Translations under genes and position numbers: made by a program
Shown: in pieces, positions 11,475-22,722 of the stretch
Position numbering within the stretch: position 1 is the stretch's first letter
Layout: every line of letters begins with the position of its first letter
From: Salvia splendens
Taxonomy: Eukaryota > Streptophyta > Magnoliopsida > Lamiales > Lamiaceae
Assembly (NCBI RefSeq): GCF_004379255.2
Contig: NC_056039.1
Span: 22,643,883 to 22,707,882 of the forward strand
Length of the DNA stretch: 64,000 nucleotides
Reading direction: 5' to 3'
Notes under the pieces: model-generated
The model's input: only the letters and a program-made list of their open reading frames with translations
Told to the model about the DNA's origin: nothing
Database searches by the model: none

Positions 11475-14181
11475 ATGGATAACAAGCAGAATACCGGAAA
11501 CACTTTAGGATCCGCCGATTCTAACGCGGCGGCATTCATGGCTGACCTACTACAAAAATTTGGGAGGCCAGAAAAAGCTATGGAGGCGTTCGCCATGTTC
11601 GCATATGTGGGGAAATCCGTACCAGCCGTTTCAACATCCGCCGCACCGCCACCAGAGACAGTCCAAGAATCCACCGCTGAGCCGGAGGCAGTTCCAGAAA
11701 TCACTACTGCCGTTCAAGAAACCACCGCCGCGGAAACTCGTGAAGAAGAAGCAGATCTGACCGCGGGGTTGGAATTGTTGGTCGTAAGTGAACCCAGGTT
11801 AGGTTATGTCACTGAGGGGGAAATCCATGTTTTAAAGGTAGAGGGTAAAGTGGTTGGCGTTTCTGAGGGGGGTAAATCCTATGTTTGCTGCTGTGGATTT
11901 TGTTGAGAAAGAATCCCTACCTGAATCTGAGGGTGTGGATCTTTATGCTGTTCTTACTGATAGTCGTACAGAGGGGGAAACCCCTGTTTTGGAGGAGTTT
12001 GTTGAGGGGGAAACCCCAGTTGTTGGTGATGATGTTCCAAAGGGCGATGACGCCCAAGTAAATGTTAGTAAGGGGGAAACCCCTGTACAAGCGGTGGGTG
12101 CCAAAGCCCACGTTAGAAATGGTTTGGAGGGGACAGAAACCCCTATTTACATCACGGGGGCAACCCCTTTACTGAGTGAAGAGAGAGAAGCCCTCGTTTC
12201 TGGAAATGTACAGGAACCCGTCGGCGACGGGATGAATTTGATAGTGGACCTGACTGATGTCCCCGAAGGGACCGATTCACCGGTTAACGCAAGGGAAGCA
12301 AGGAGGTAAGCTCGCTGGAGCCTACTTGATGAGATAGATGAAACCGTCCAACAGACGGAAGAAGGGTCGCTGGGTCTAGAGACTGCAGCCCCTGAGCAGA
12401 TAATCTCTCCTAGTCTTAACGATGAGGAGAACGACAAGGAGGAGCGCCGCCAGACGGTGGATAGAAAGAGGAAAGGAAAACAGATTGCTCCTTCCTCGAC
12501 CAAGAAAACAAAAGGAAAGCCCGTTGAATACTCTCTCACTCCATCTGCTAAGGTACCGTACGCTGCTGAGTCCGAAAGCCCTGAGGGGTCCAGTGAATCC
12601 AAAGAAGCACAAGAAGTGGAGCTCAACTTTGAGCCGAAAGAAATCTGGATCACTAAAGAACTGCTGAACGAGATGAAGAAGTTCACAGACTCAAAACGCA
12701 CAACAATATATGCGGAGAAGAGTGTCGTGGGGAAGTATGCTATATCAGGGAAGATGTACGATTCGGCCGAGCTTAAGGGGATCTCATGCAATGACGAGTT
12801 TCGGGGGTATATAGAGGCAATCGGTTTTGACTGGTTGCTAAAACATAGAACCCTTGAGGTTCCGATAGACTTGGCACGGGAATTTTTCTCGATTTTTCGG
12901 TTTAAGTCCACCACTGACTTGGATGCCGATTCCATCAACTTCCGGCTTTTCAATGAAGAGCATGTGATGAGCATCCGTAAGTGGACTTTACGAATGGGTC
13001 TGCTGACGCGTACAGAAGATGACGAAGGATTATGGAACGAGAGAATGGTTGGCCCACCAAAGCTCACACCAGGTTTCAAAGCGTAGAGCGCATGGGAATT
13101 CTTGACTCACCCGAGGGTGGGTCAATTTAAAACTAGTTTTTCGAAGGCTCACCATATCGAGGACAGGGTCCTGAGGTTCGCCCAAACCTTCATTAGCTAC
13201 AATCTGATGGGCACGGCCAACAACGCATTGACGACCCCCGACTTATACTTCACCTGGTGCATGGCCACGGGAGTGCGTGTCCATTTGGGTTATTGGTTAG
13301 CCCAAGCCTGCCACCAAGTAACTGCCAACCCTTCTCGGCATCTATACACATGCCATCTCCTTGGGGCTTATCTACAGCGGAATGTGATCATGAAGACCCA
13401 CAAGGCTTGCCGGGAAGTGAAGATGTGTCTACCCCCAGAGGTTTTCAACATGGATTACTTCTTTAACAAGGGGTTGCTAATCACGCACGGGAAAGATGTC
13501 TGTTTTTATGAAGTTGGTAAATCGGATGCCCAGATCAAACAGGAGCAAGAGGTGGCGGGAGTGAAGGAAGTTGCTGATGTGGATGGAGCCAGACAGTCAG
13601 TCGTGGAAGTGGAAGTAATGAGGAAGGAAGTCGGATGGATGAGATCCGAAATTAAAAAGGTGAGGGAAGAAATCGTGGCCCTACGGGGTAATGGAAAGGA
13701 CAGTAGTGAGGCTGAGAGGGCCAGGAAAGAAGTTGCCGGAGTAAGAACGGGAGTGGAAGAAATGAGAACCGAGGTTAGGAAGGTTAGGGAGGAAATGGCG
13801 GCCCTCAAGGGGCGCATCTCTGATCTGGTGGCGACGTCATCCAGATGCTCTGAGAGGATGATGGAGGGTGTCTCGCTGATAATGGCAATGACGAAGTGGT
13901 TGCGCGAGAAATTCCCGGACGCACCAAAGACACTTCCTGGACCTAGTAGCGGATCCAAGGCGCCAAGTCCAGGAAATCAATCTATCCAGAAGCAGCCACA
14001 AGTCACCAAGCCTCTAATCACCCCGTTCTCTACTAGACCCATGACCCTGAAGAAGACCGTATCCGGACAGACAGAAGAGAGGACAGAGAAGCCGGAATCG
14101 CCGGCAAGAAAGAAAGCTAAAGTGACCCAACAGGCCGTGCCGCCCAAGTGTTGCTCCCGAGGGGGCCAGACCCCGAATTAA
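11475..14181 (+). pseudogene. Third ORF of the nested Athila-like element (ATHILA ORF family, sometimes called env-like)
   Basis: Translation starts at 11475 and shifts frame near 11870. It then holds one frame to 14181, with stops at 12307-12309 and 13084-13086. The first third is acidic, with alanine/proline/threonine-rich text and four or five copies of a GETP motif (about 11970-12160). The centre (12600-13500) is the conserved plant ATHILA block, for example FRGYIEAIGFDWLL, FFSIFRFKSTTDLDADS and LYFTWCMATGVRVHLGYWLAQ. The C-terminal part (13590-13840) is a charged heptad-like coiled coil, followed by a basic tail. I see no signal peptide or membrane span, so an envelope role is not supported by this copy. 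The function of the family is not established. The outer copy carries a diverged homologue at 18460-20900. Confidence 0.85.
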
Positions 14182-14286
14182 TCTCCCAAACCAAGTAACC
14201 TTTACTTTTCTGTCTTTTACTTTTCGTTTTTCTTACGTTTGTGTTTTTATGTGCCAGCATGCTTTGTTTTGTATATATGTGTTATA

Positions 14287-14331
14287 CCCTTCTACACTTA
14301 GCCCAATTTTTGGTCTAAGTGTGAGAAGGGG
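14287..14331 (+). other. Hairpin 1 in the Athila 3' region (nested copy)
   Basis: The arms 14287-14301 and 14315-14330 pair over 15 positions with one bulge. Inside the loop CCA(A)/(T)TGG forms a short apical stem. The same fold occurs at 14370-14410 and twice in the outer element. Confidence 0.75.
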
Positions 14332-14369
14332 TTGTTTTGTCTTGCATGTCTTGGTTTTGTATGTTGTGC

Positions 14370-14410
14370 CTTCTCCCACTTAGCCCGATGTTCGGTCTAA
14401 GTGTGCGAAG
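14370..14410 (+). other. Hairpin 2 in the Athila 3' region (nested copy)
   Basis: The arms 14370-14383 and 14397-14410 pair at 12 of 14 positions. The apical stem is CCG/CGG (14385-14387 with 14393-14395), where hairpin 1 has CCA/TGG. Confidence 0.75.
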
Positions 14411-14847
14411 TTTGTTTTGTTTGTGCGCCTTGTTTGTTTTTGTTTCATGTTTCTGTCTGTTGTTCTTACTTCCTTTCCCCCCCTTCACTAGGATAGCTTG
14501 GGGACAAGCTTGAGTGAAGAGGGCAGGGGGGAGTAAGTATGGTGTCTGTTTTTCTATTTTAGAGTCTTTAGGATGTGTGTTTCGCATGAACTAGCAAGAT
14601 AATAAGGCAAGTTTCCCTTAGTGAGAGTGATTAAAGAGAGAATGCATGTCAACTTTGACACCTTCTTCCTTAATAAACTAAAAGCGGTCTGAATGAAGTT
14701 AGGACGATGGAAAATGCCTTAGATAACCTAGCTGTGCAACCCTACTATAAGAGTGAGTTATAAGCCTAAACACTTTTTGTGCTAACATGTAAAATGGGCT
14801 ACCACTTGATGCTTAGGGAGTAGAGTATGAAGGAGAAAAAATGGGTT

Positions 14848-14966
14848 ATGGAGGTATAAGCTGGACGAAGTACAGAACAGGAGGTATAAGCTGGACGAAG
14901 TCCAGGGGAGGTAAAAAAAAAATAATAATAATAATTTGGAGGTATAAGATGGACGAAGTCCAGGGG
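14848..14966 (+). repeat. Three-copy tandem repeat in the Athila 3' region
   Basis: The unit GGTATAAGCTGGACGAAGT occurs at about 14851, 14882 and 14940 (the third with GAT for GCT), separated by purine-rich and A/T-rich spacers. The outer copy does not show it clearly. Confidence 0.7.
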
Positions 14967-15507
14967 AAAAGGGGATATAATACATGAAAAAAATAAACAG
15001 AAAAGAAGAATCATTATCCTCAAGGGCAGAAAGCAATCGCAACCTGACCCAGGAAAAAAAAGGGAGAAGAAAGAAGGGAAAAACTCTCATAACCCGACGC
15101 ATCAGTGGTATAACTTTAAGTGTGGAGCGTGTTGATCCTAACATCCCCGGTGAGGAATGAGTGATCGAGCGAACCTAACCGCTGGGAAATCAAAGGGTAT
15201 CTTGACGAACTGACAGACCGTTTAGATAGAAGAAGGAAGGGGGAGGATTTGAAGACTGTAGACGATCGGATTAAACTTAAGCTTGTGGGGACGGTCGCCT
15301 AAAAGTTGAAACTAGTGCATGTTTATCTGTTATGTTTGTTGTGTTTTGTTTTTGTGATGTTTTCTTTTTTGAGTCTGTTAGTTGTCTAGGTCTAGGAGTT
15401 TGTTTTTGTTTGTAGAGTCGTACTTGGGGACCGTGCATTGAAATTCGCCTTATTTCTTTTCTTGTCTTTCATACTTGAGGACAAGCATGGTTTAAGTGTG
15501 AGCAGTT

Positions 15508-17110
15508 TGATAAGGCTAATTTCATGCATCGGTCTAGGGATTTTATTTCGTGAAAACGCTGGGTCTAACGCATGTTTAAAGCCAGGTGCGTGAAGGTTTT
15601 CGCTAGATCCAGGAAAGGAATAGGACGCTTGCATGGTCCTAGGAAATTGGCGAAAGAGTGGACATTATGAAGAAAATTGCTTGACGGAGGAAACCTCGGA
15701 GTTGAAGGGTAGAATAAGGATTCCTACGAAGACTCTAGAAGGCTATGTCCGCATCTATAAAAGGAAGAAGCATGCAAGCTGGAGGGACCTTCTCGGTTGG
15801 AGGCCTCACTAACAGCCTGTAGCTTAAGTTCACTTTTCACACACTTGGGTTCTAATTCGCGGAGGATCTCGGGTTCGCACTGGGGGTTCACGTTTAGTTT
15901 TCTCTGAAGTATTTGTGGGTTGTAACACCGTCCTTTTGTGGGGCGAAGAAACAATTTTAATTTCCATTTTCGTACTTTGTTAATTTCGCCGAGCTCCGCT
16001 GTTCGATGCTCGGTCCTCTGTTTCTTTGCTGAATATTTCTCTTATCTTAATGCAAGTTTCATTTTCGCTTATGTTGATTGTGTTGATTTCTGTTTGTTGA
16101 TTGTGTTCACTTGAATGCTGGAGTTGGAATTGTTGGAGTTGGTTGTTTTCGTGGATTATTGCAGGTTCGTGGTTGGATCTGGGAGAATGGAGTTTGTTTG
16201 TGGATGAATCGGGGTTTTGTCTTGCTGATATTGTAGGATTGTCTGTGATTGTTGGAATTCGGAGTTGATCGTAGCAGATCTGTAAGAATCGGAGTTATGG
16301 AGTTGATTTTGATGGTTGTTGAGTTCGGATGGCTTGGATCCGGAGTGGATTAAGCACCCGACGTGAATCTGAGCAGTGTTGATTTAATTTCATGCCTAGT
16401 TTACGTGTTTTCATTTTGCTTCGCCTAGTTTATGTCGATCTGATGCATTTCCGATTCGTAGCAAGTTTCCGGCGTCCTGATTTCTATATTCTGTTTGAAT
16501 CTAGGTATGTGCTCTGTTTTTTTTCCATTTACGTATTTGAGTCGGTTAGGAAAATGCATGTCGTTGTTAGTTAGGGCATGAGTTGGTTGTTTGCAGCTTT
16601 TACCGTACTTGCTATATTTGGAGTCATGGTCCCCACTGCTTTTATTCTCTCTGTCTAGTCTTAATTAGTGAATCGTTTACACGGTCTAGGAAGTGATTTT
16701 AATACCTCGCGGTCATGACGATGTTTGCTGTCAGTGTGTTTACAGTTTCCTAGGTCTAGCATTTATATTTCGTGCCTAGGACTAGAGTTAGGTAAAATTC
16801 TCAACCCTTTGTGTGGCAGCAGCCGCTTGTTTCCAGAGTCTCTAAGCACTACTTTACGAATCAATCTTCATGGGATCGACCCCGCTTCCCTATACTAATC
16901 CATAGTATTTGGGGTTGAGGGATTTTAGTTGTTGAAGGGGAGTCGAGTGTGTCCAACGACAGAAACACTCTGTGTTCCTTGAGTTCCTGGACCTAGTGAT
17001 CCAGTGGATTTAAGAAGCGCGGTGTCTTGACCGAGCATCTGCATTAACTTTCTCTGTGCACACTTGCTCACTTCGCTCCTGAGTCATATCTTAGCGAGAG
17101 CGGCACTTCA
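15508..17110 (+). repeat. 3' LTR of the nested Athila-like element
   Basis: It is the direct repeat of 3210-4808 (1603 against 1599 bases), ends CACTTCA, and is followed by the target duplication AAATG at 17111-17115. Confidence 0.95.
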
Positions 17111-17115
17111 AAATG

Positions 17116-18050
17116 CCTCATGTACCAGTTATTGTTTGTGAGGTGTTCGACGTCTGGGGCATGGACTTCATGGGTTTCTTTCCCTTCTTCCTACGGGAAC
17201 TCCTACATCCTAGTTGTTGTTGATTATGTCTCCAAGTGGATCAGGCGAAGGCTACGAGCACATGTGAAGCAAAAGAGGTTGTCAAATTTTTGAAGAGCAA
17301 TATATTCAGCAGGTTTGGGATACCAAGGGCGATCATATCCGATCAGGGAACCCATTTCTGTAATCGTACCATTGAAGCTTTGATGAAGAGGTACGGGTGT
17401 CATCAAAGATTGTCCACTCCCTTTCACCCGCAAAGCAATGACCAGGCTGAGATCTCTAACAAAGAGATAAAAAGCATTCTGGAAAAGACAGTGAACCCTA
17501 CTAGGAAAGACTGGAGTGCGAGGATTCCTTGTGGGCATATAGGATAGCTTATAAAACCCCAATCGAGATGTCTCCGTACAGAATTGTTTTCGGGAAGATG
17601 TGCCACCTCCCTGTGGGTGTCGAACATAAGGCATATTGGGCAATCAAGCATATGAACATGCAACCCCAAGCTTGTGCAGAAGAAAGGAAACTCCAACTGC
17701 AAGAGCTGGAGGAACTTAGGTTGGAAGCTTATGATGCAGCAATGTGATATAAGGAGAAGACCAAACTTTGGCACGATAAAAACCTGAGGGTAAAGGAGTT
17801 GTATGTGGGACAAAGAGTTCTTCTGTTCCAGTCGAGGTTGAAGCTGATGCCTGGAAATTTGAAATCGAAATAGACAGGACCGTATACTATTGTCGCCCTC
17901 AGAGCAAACGGAGCAGTCGAGCTTCAGGGAAACGATCCAGACTCTGCCCCTTTTATAGTTAATGGTCATCGCGTGAAGTCGTTTAGGGACAACTCGGAGG
18001 CATACACAATGGAAGAGATTCAGCTGTGCATCCACGATGTTATCGCCTAA
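17116..18050 (+). pseudogene. Integrase core and C-terminus of the outer Athila-like pol
   Basis: It continues the protein interrupted at 3209. WGMDFMG is followed by frameshifts; SDQGTHFCN and the QAEISNKE segment of the catalytic triad lie at 17236-17547. The next frame, 17529-17747, gives [14 protein letters not shown]. The C-terminal region reads to FIVNGHRVKSFRDN near 17990. Several frameshifts and stops are present (for example 17745 and 17871). The aligned text is close to 9952-10829 of the younger copy. It is a dead remnant. Confidence 0.88.
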
Positions 18051-18461
18051 CTTGGTCAATAGGTAAGTGTCTTGGATTATCCACTTGATCAGTTTCCCTT
18101 TGATTTAAATGATCAAGTGAATCACCAAGACATTTGGAGTTTTGTAAATAAGTGTACATATCCTTTTTAAATCTACCTTAAAAATATGCCAAAAAAATTG
18201 AAAAGTTAAAATCTCAAAAATATTTTCAGGAGCTTAGAACTGGCTGGATCAAGTCGCTTAAGCATAGAACTTTCGAATGAGTCTGTTTTATGGAACTAAC
18301 TTGATCCAGCCAAGTCGACACCCCCACGTTGTCTAGGTAATTTTGTCAAGAATATTCTAAGTATGAAGTTAAAATGTGATCGGCACGTGTCAGGGAAAAA
18401 TGAGGGAAATATGGAGAATTTTGGGGGGGAAACTAACGAGTCTCTGATAGAATAGTGTCAT
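18051..18461 (+). other. Spacer between outer pol and outer third ORF
   Basis: This is A/T-rich non-coding DNA in the place equivalent to 10830-11474. It contains two copies of a short CTTGATCA(G)/AACTTGATCCAGCC-like segment. I see no gene. Confidence 0.5.
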
Positions 18462-20900
18462 TTGAACCTCTCGCACTCCATTCCCCCAACTACCCCCCAA
18501 TTTTCTCACCACGTTTTCTCTGCAGATTCCGACGTAAAGCAAACCCTAGTCCCTAAATCAGCCACAATCAACCGAGGAAAAAGAAGGAAAATCACTAGAA
18601 GCTTCAGGAAACATTCCCACCACCAAGGCCAACACCAGTTCCAGAACTCTACAGTGGGATGCTGGAGGGTCAGAAGCGATTCCGACCGTCACTACACCCG
18701 CATCCTCAGGAGGCAACCACCCGTCCACCTACACACTGACCAGGGAACAGTTGCAGGAGATGATCCAGTCACTAAAAGCAAACGTAGATCCCGCTTTGCT
18801 CTTAGCCCAACTTGATGCGTCCTCAACACCTCTCGTCGCCACGCAACAGACCACACATACTCGTCAACCAGGAACCAGTGAGGGGACTCAGGAGTTGGAC
18901 GAAACCAAGGGGGTGGGGGTGATGAGGATGGTTGAAAGAGTAGAGCAGGGAGAAGAGGTCGAACAACCACTCCTCACTTCTGAAGAAGTCGTAGCAAACC
19001 TGGCTGCAAGGAATTCAATGGATGATGAGAGGGGTATGGAAGTGGATGGAGAATAGATTGTTAGATGGAACCCTACAAAAAGGGTAGAGGAAATAGCTGA
19101 TGCAACACCGGAGAACAGAGAAGTGGTTGACGTGACTGGAGTTAAAAAGAAGACTCAGAGGGTGCCTCCTAGAGACGAGGTTGCTGAAGCCAGAGCTACT
19201 GCCGTTCGGACTTATTAGAGGAGGCCAGATAGAGAACAGATTTCAGGGAAGAAGTCTGGGGAGGACCAACCAGTAAGAACCCTTGTACGGAGCACAGGGG
19301 GGCATGTGAATAGTCCTGCAAAGAATGCGGTAGGGGCGTCTCGCCGCAGAAGGAGGGTGATAATGGATGAAGGATCTGAAGATGAAGAGGATGTCTTCTT
19401 AACACTGATAGACGCCCTCCCTAGTTCTGGGCAATCCAATCCATCTATTGAGGTGGATTACAGTGAGAGAGAAGAGAGGGAGCGGAAACGGAAAGGGAAG
19501 GAAATCGCTGCCCCAGTAAAGAAGAAACCAAGGCAGGCTTCAACGACCTTGGTAATTCAGGAAGGAAGGAGGAGATCTGCGGAGCAAGATGATGAGGAGG
19601 ATGAGGCGCTGAGGATGGAGCACCACAATAAGCGAAGAAATGACAGGGCGAGAAGTGCGCTTGAGCAGAGGCCGGAGATGGATAGAATTCAGTTTGAGAG
19701 ATACGTGTTCAATTAGACAACGAGTCGGGCAAGAAAGCAAGGTCCAGAAGGCGGCTCGACCAACTCGCCCTGGAAAACCTTGAAGGGGTAGAGGAGTTTA
19801 TGCAGTATATCACGGGGATAGGATTTGACTGGATTTTGGATCTGCACACGTCGAGAATGCCAATAGAGTTGGCTCAAGAGTTCTTCACCTCTTTCCCATT
19901 CAAGTTCACGACTGATGTAGGGGCTGATTCTATTAGCTTCATGATTTTTACGAAGGAAATGAGGATGAGCCTCAGAGAGTGGTCCGTGAGACTTTGCCTG
20001 TACACTGCGGACCAAGAGGCGAAATGGTTCGAGAGGGACATCGGTGCTCCAAAGGAAGTTCAGGATTCAACGAACAAGGTGCTTGGGAAGAGTTGGTTCC
20101 AAGGGGCACTGAAGCTTATTGACCAATAGAATCCAGAGCCGACTGTATCAAATATCCCATCCTCAGATTAGCGTAAGCCTTTGAGGGCGCAAATCTGTTA
20201 GCCCAGGCCAACACGGTCACCTCCGTCACAGAGGCAGAGTTATACTTTATGTGGTGTATGCTGAAACAGAGGAAGGTACATTTGGGGTATTGGATCGCTA
20301 GGACCTGTCAGTCTATATCCAGCCGCGCCTCTCGCAACATAAATTGTTGTCATGTACTAAGAGCTATCTTTGCAAATTGTGTGGATATGACAGTGGTCGG
20401 AAGGACACCAAGATGACCTACGGCCCCTATCCGAAGCTGTTTTGCACGCGGTTCTTCAAGAATGTAGTCATCCTAGTGCAGAGAGGAGACAAAACGCACT
20501 TCTATCAGGTGATTAAGTCGGATTAGCAGCCGGAGAGAGCTATTAAGAGGAAGCCTAAGAAAAAGTAGATGGAGGTTGTTGTGGGAAGGGCTGCTTGAGA
20601 GGATAGCCCTGAACAAAGAAAGAATAGCTCTGAACACAGAAAGAATAGCTCTGAGCTTTGACACCCAAACGCAACTGCTAATGGCCTAGAAAGAAGTCCA
20701 GATGAAGCACAACGAGGAAGTTAGGACGTCGGTCTACGCGGTGCGAGAGTTGGTGTCCCTGATGGCCAGAGAGGTAGTCCCACAGTGGAAAAGGGTTCCC
20801 CAACCGACGGCCCTGGGCGCGAGTAGTAGGTGGCCACATAGACGAGATGACTCCCACCTTAGAGCTACTGACTCCAGGAGGGATCAGCCTAGGCGATGAC
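18462..20900 (+). pseudogene. Third ORF (ATHILA family) of the outer element, degraded
   Basis: Broken frames at 18751-19056, 19306-19716, 19800-20129, 20344-20526 and 20702-20899 together follow the order of the younger copy. There is a charged, low-complexity N-terminal part, then the conserved block with ITGIGFDWILDLHTSRMP and FKFTTDVGADSISFM at 19800-19990, then fragments equivalent to the TWCMATGVRVHLGYW region near 20250-20310. The protein is clearly diverged from the younger copy, more than pol is. Many stops and frameshifts exclude function. Confidence 0.75.
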
Positions 20901-20976
20901 GCCCTCCCCCCACCCTCCTCCAATGACCAAGTATTTTTAATTTTGTATGTATATACGTTTCTGTTAATATGTCTAT

Positions 20977-21018
20977 CTTCTCCACAATTAGCCTGGTGTC
21001 CAGTCTAAGTATGAGAAG
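20977..21018 (+). other. Hairpin 1 in the outer Athila 3' region
   Basis: It is the homologue of 14287-14331. The lower stem is weakened by mismatches, but the apical stem is CTG/CAG (20993-20995 with 21001-21003), different bases that still pair. Confidence 0.65.
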
Positions 21019-21061
21019 TTTGTGTGTACTTTGAGTGTCTTCTTTTGTGATTTTGTGGTGT

Positions 21062-21102
21062 CTTCTCCCACTTAGCCTGATGCTCGGTCTAAGTGTGAGA
21101 AG
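21062..21102 (+). other. Hairpin 2 in the outer Athila 3' region
   Basis: The arms 21062-21075 and 21089-21102 pair at 13 of 14 positions; the apical stem is CTG/CGG with one G-T (G-U) pair. Confidence 0.7.
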
Positions 21103-22722
21103 TTTGTTTGTGTTAATATAGTTGCTAATTATGTGTGTCAGCAACACTGACTCCTTTTTTCCACTTTATTGGGTGAGCTTGAGGGCAATCTTTGATAAAG
21201 TGAGAGGGGAGGGAGAGTAGTGTAGAGTATATGGACATATGCATGACTTGACTTGTCTGAATTTACCTTTTGAGCCTGATAATCATTTGAATCAACTAAG
21301 CGAAGCATGTTAAATCATAACTTGATTAGTTGATACGTCTGTTGATTAATCATAACTTGATTAGTTGATTAGTGAGTCATTTAAATGGAGCATGTCGAAT
21401 CAATATATGCGTACGTCCATGTTGTGTTAAGGAAACATGAATGAGCTTGCAAAACAGAAGGCATAAAACCCTTAGTGAGAGTGAATGAAGAAGAAAGTGC
21501 ATGTTGAATTGTGAGATCCCTCTTTCATAAAGTAAGTTGAAGTCGGACTAGAGGAAGTAAGAACGATGGAAAAGCCCATACTTTTAACCAACTGTGAAGC
21601 CATCCAAATGGGAGTTATAAGCCAGAGTAGAACACTTTCTACTGATACAAAAAAAATGAGAGAGGCTGCCACTTGATGCTGAGAGGGAAATGACACAGGA
21701 TAGTGAGGACTAAAGGCAATAGGATATAACCAGTTGGGCGTTTCTTCTTTCGAACCAAATGAACCCGCCTCTTTGAAAGGGCAACCCTTAGTTACTCCAT
21801 TTTGAGCCTACATTTCAATTTCATCCTCCCTTGAAACCATGAGCCTTCATGCCATGTGAGTTAGGGGATAGAATGGAGCAATTAACCAACACGGGATAGA
21901 AAAGAAAGAGTTACAGTCAAGCGGGTAGAAACAAAAGAAGAGAAAAAAAGGGCAGGAAGTTATAACCTGACCCAGAAAAAAGAGAGAATTAGTTAAACAA
22001 AGGGCAGGAAAAAAATGTAACCTGATCTCATAACAAAGAAAAAAAATACATATCAGTTAAACAAGGCAGTAAATAATGTAACCTGACCTTGTGGGGAAGG
22101 TTAGATAAATAAGGCCAAAGTATCCAAGGGATACTATTTGATTTTGGGAAATTTTTGAAGATGTAATAGGGAGGATGCTCTAGTTTTGTTCCCAAGTTCA
22201 CATGTCCCTCGTCGAGTTGAAGATTTTTATGAACTTAGGACCCATAGGATCCTTACCTATTTACATCATAACCCATGGCCCCGTTACAACCTCAAGAAAG
22301 ACCTTAAGGAACTAATATGTGCCTATGGAACTCAAGCGTCAGTGGTATGGCAAAAAGAATGAGTGAATAGTCCTAACATCTCTGGTGAGAAATGAGTGAC
22401 CGAGTGAATCCAACAGTTGGTTAGAGTAGGGGCTATCTTGACGAACTGATAGGATGATCATACTGAACAAAAGGGAAGGGATGAATTTGAGACTGCAAAA
22501 TATTTGGATTGACCTTAAGCTTGTGGGGAATGTTGCCAGAAGTTAAGCCAGTTTCAAACATGGAAATGTAAATATTTGCTCAAGTGTTGCCTTTTAGTCT
22601 GTGTTAATATCTGTGAGTCTGTTTAGTTTTAGGAGTCGGTCAGGGACCCATGCATGTAACTTGCCATTTTTCTTGTTGTTCTTTCATACTTGAGGACAAA
22701 CATGGTTTAAGTGTGAGCAGTT

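Larger units (their letters stand above)
14182..15507 (+). other. 3' untranslated region of the nested Athila-like element
   Basis: There is no coding text. It contains two hairpins (14287-14331, 14370-14410), a tandem repeat (14848-14966), purine-rich stretches and, just before the 3' LTR, the segment GAGGACAAGCATGG that is also found before the outer LTR at 22692. The last bases before the LTR are a weak polypurine tract. Confidence 0.8.
3210..17110 (+). mobile_element. Complete nested Athila-like Ty3/gypsy retrotransposon (13.9 kb)
   Basis: Two long direct repeats of about 1.6 kb (3210-4808 and 15508-17110), each TGATAAGG...CACTTCA, bound an internal region with a tRNA-Asp type primer site, gag, protease-RT-RNase H-integrase, an extra ATHILA-type ORF and a long 3' untranslated region. 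The five bases AAATG flank it on both sides (3205-3209, 17111-17115). Removing the element restores the integrase text of the outer copy. By eye the LTRs differ by only a few percent, so the insertion is fairly young, but gag and pol already carry stops and frameshifts. RT (FMDDF), protease (DLGA) and the third ORF are typical of the Athila lineage. It needs a helper to move. Confidence 0.95.
20901..22722 (+). other. 3' untranslated region of the outer Athila-like element
   Basis: There is no gene. It holds two hairpins (20977-21018, 21062-21102) matching those of the younger copy, a duplicated TAATCATAACTTGATTAGTTGAT segment near 21310-21370, and A/G-rich stretches. It ends with GAGGACAAACATGGTTTAAG just before the LTR. 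Confidence 0.75.

Noticed and set aside
12147..13079. 310-residue minus-strand open frame
   Set aside because: It is antisense to the ATHILA third ORF, Ser-rich as expected from the opposite strand of that sequence, with no domain.
11475..14181. Retroviral envelope gene
   Set aside because: The frame lacks a signal peptide and membrane span, and has a coiled coil and the ATHILA block. I keep it as ATHILA ORF of unknown function.
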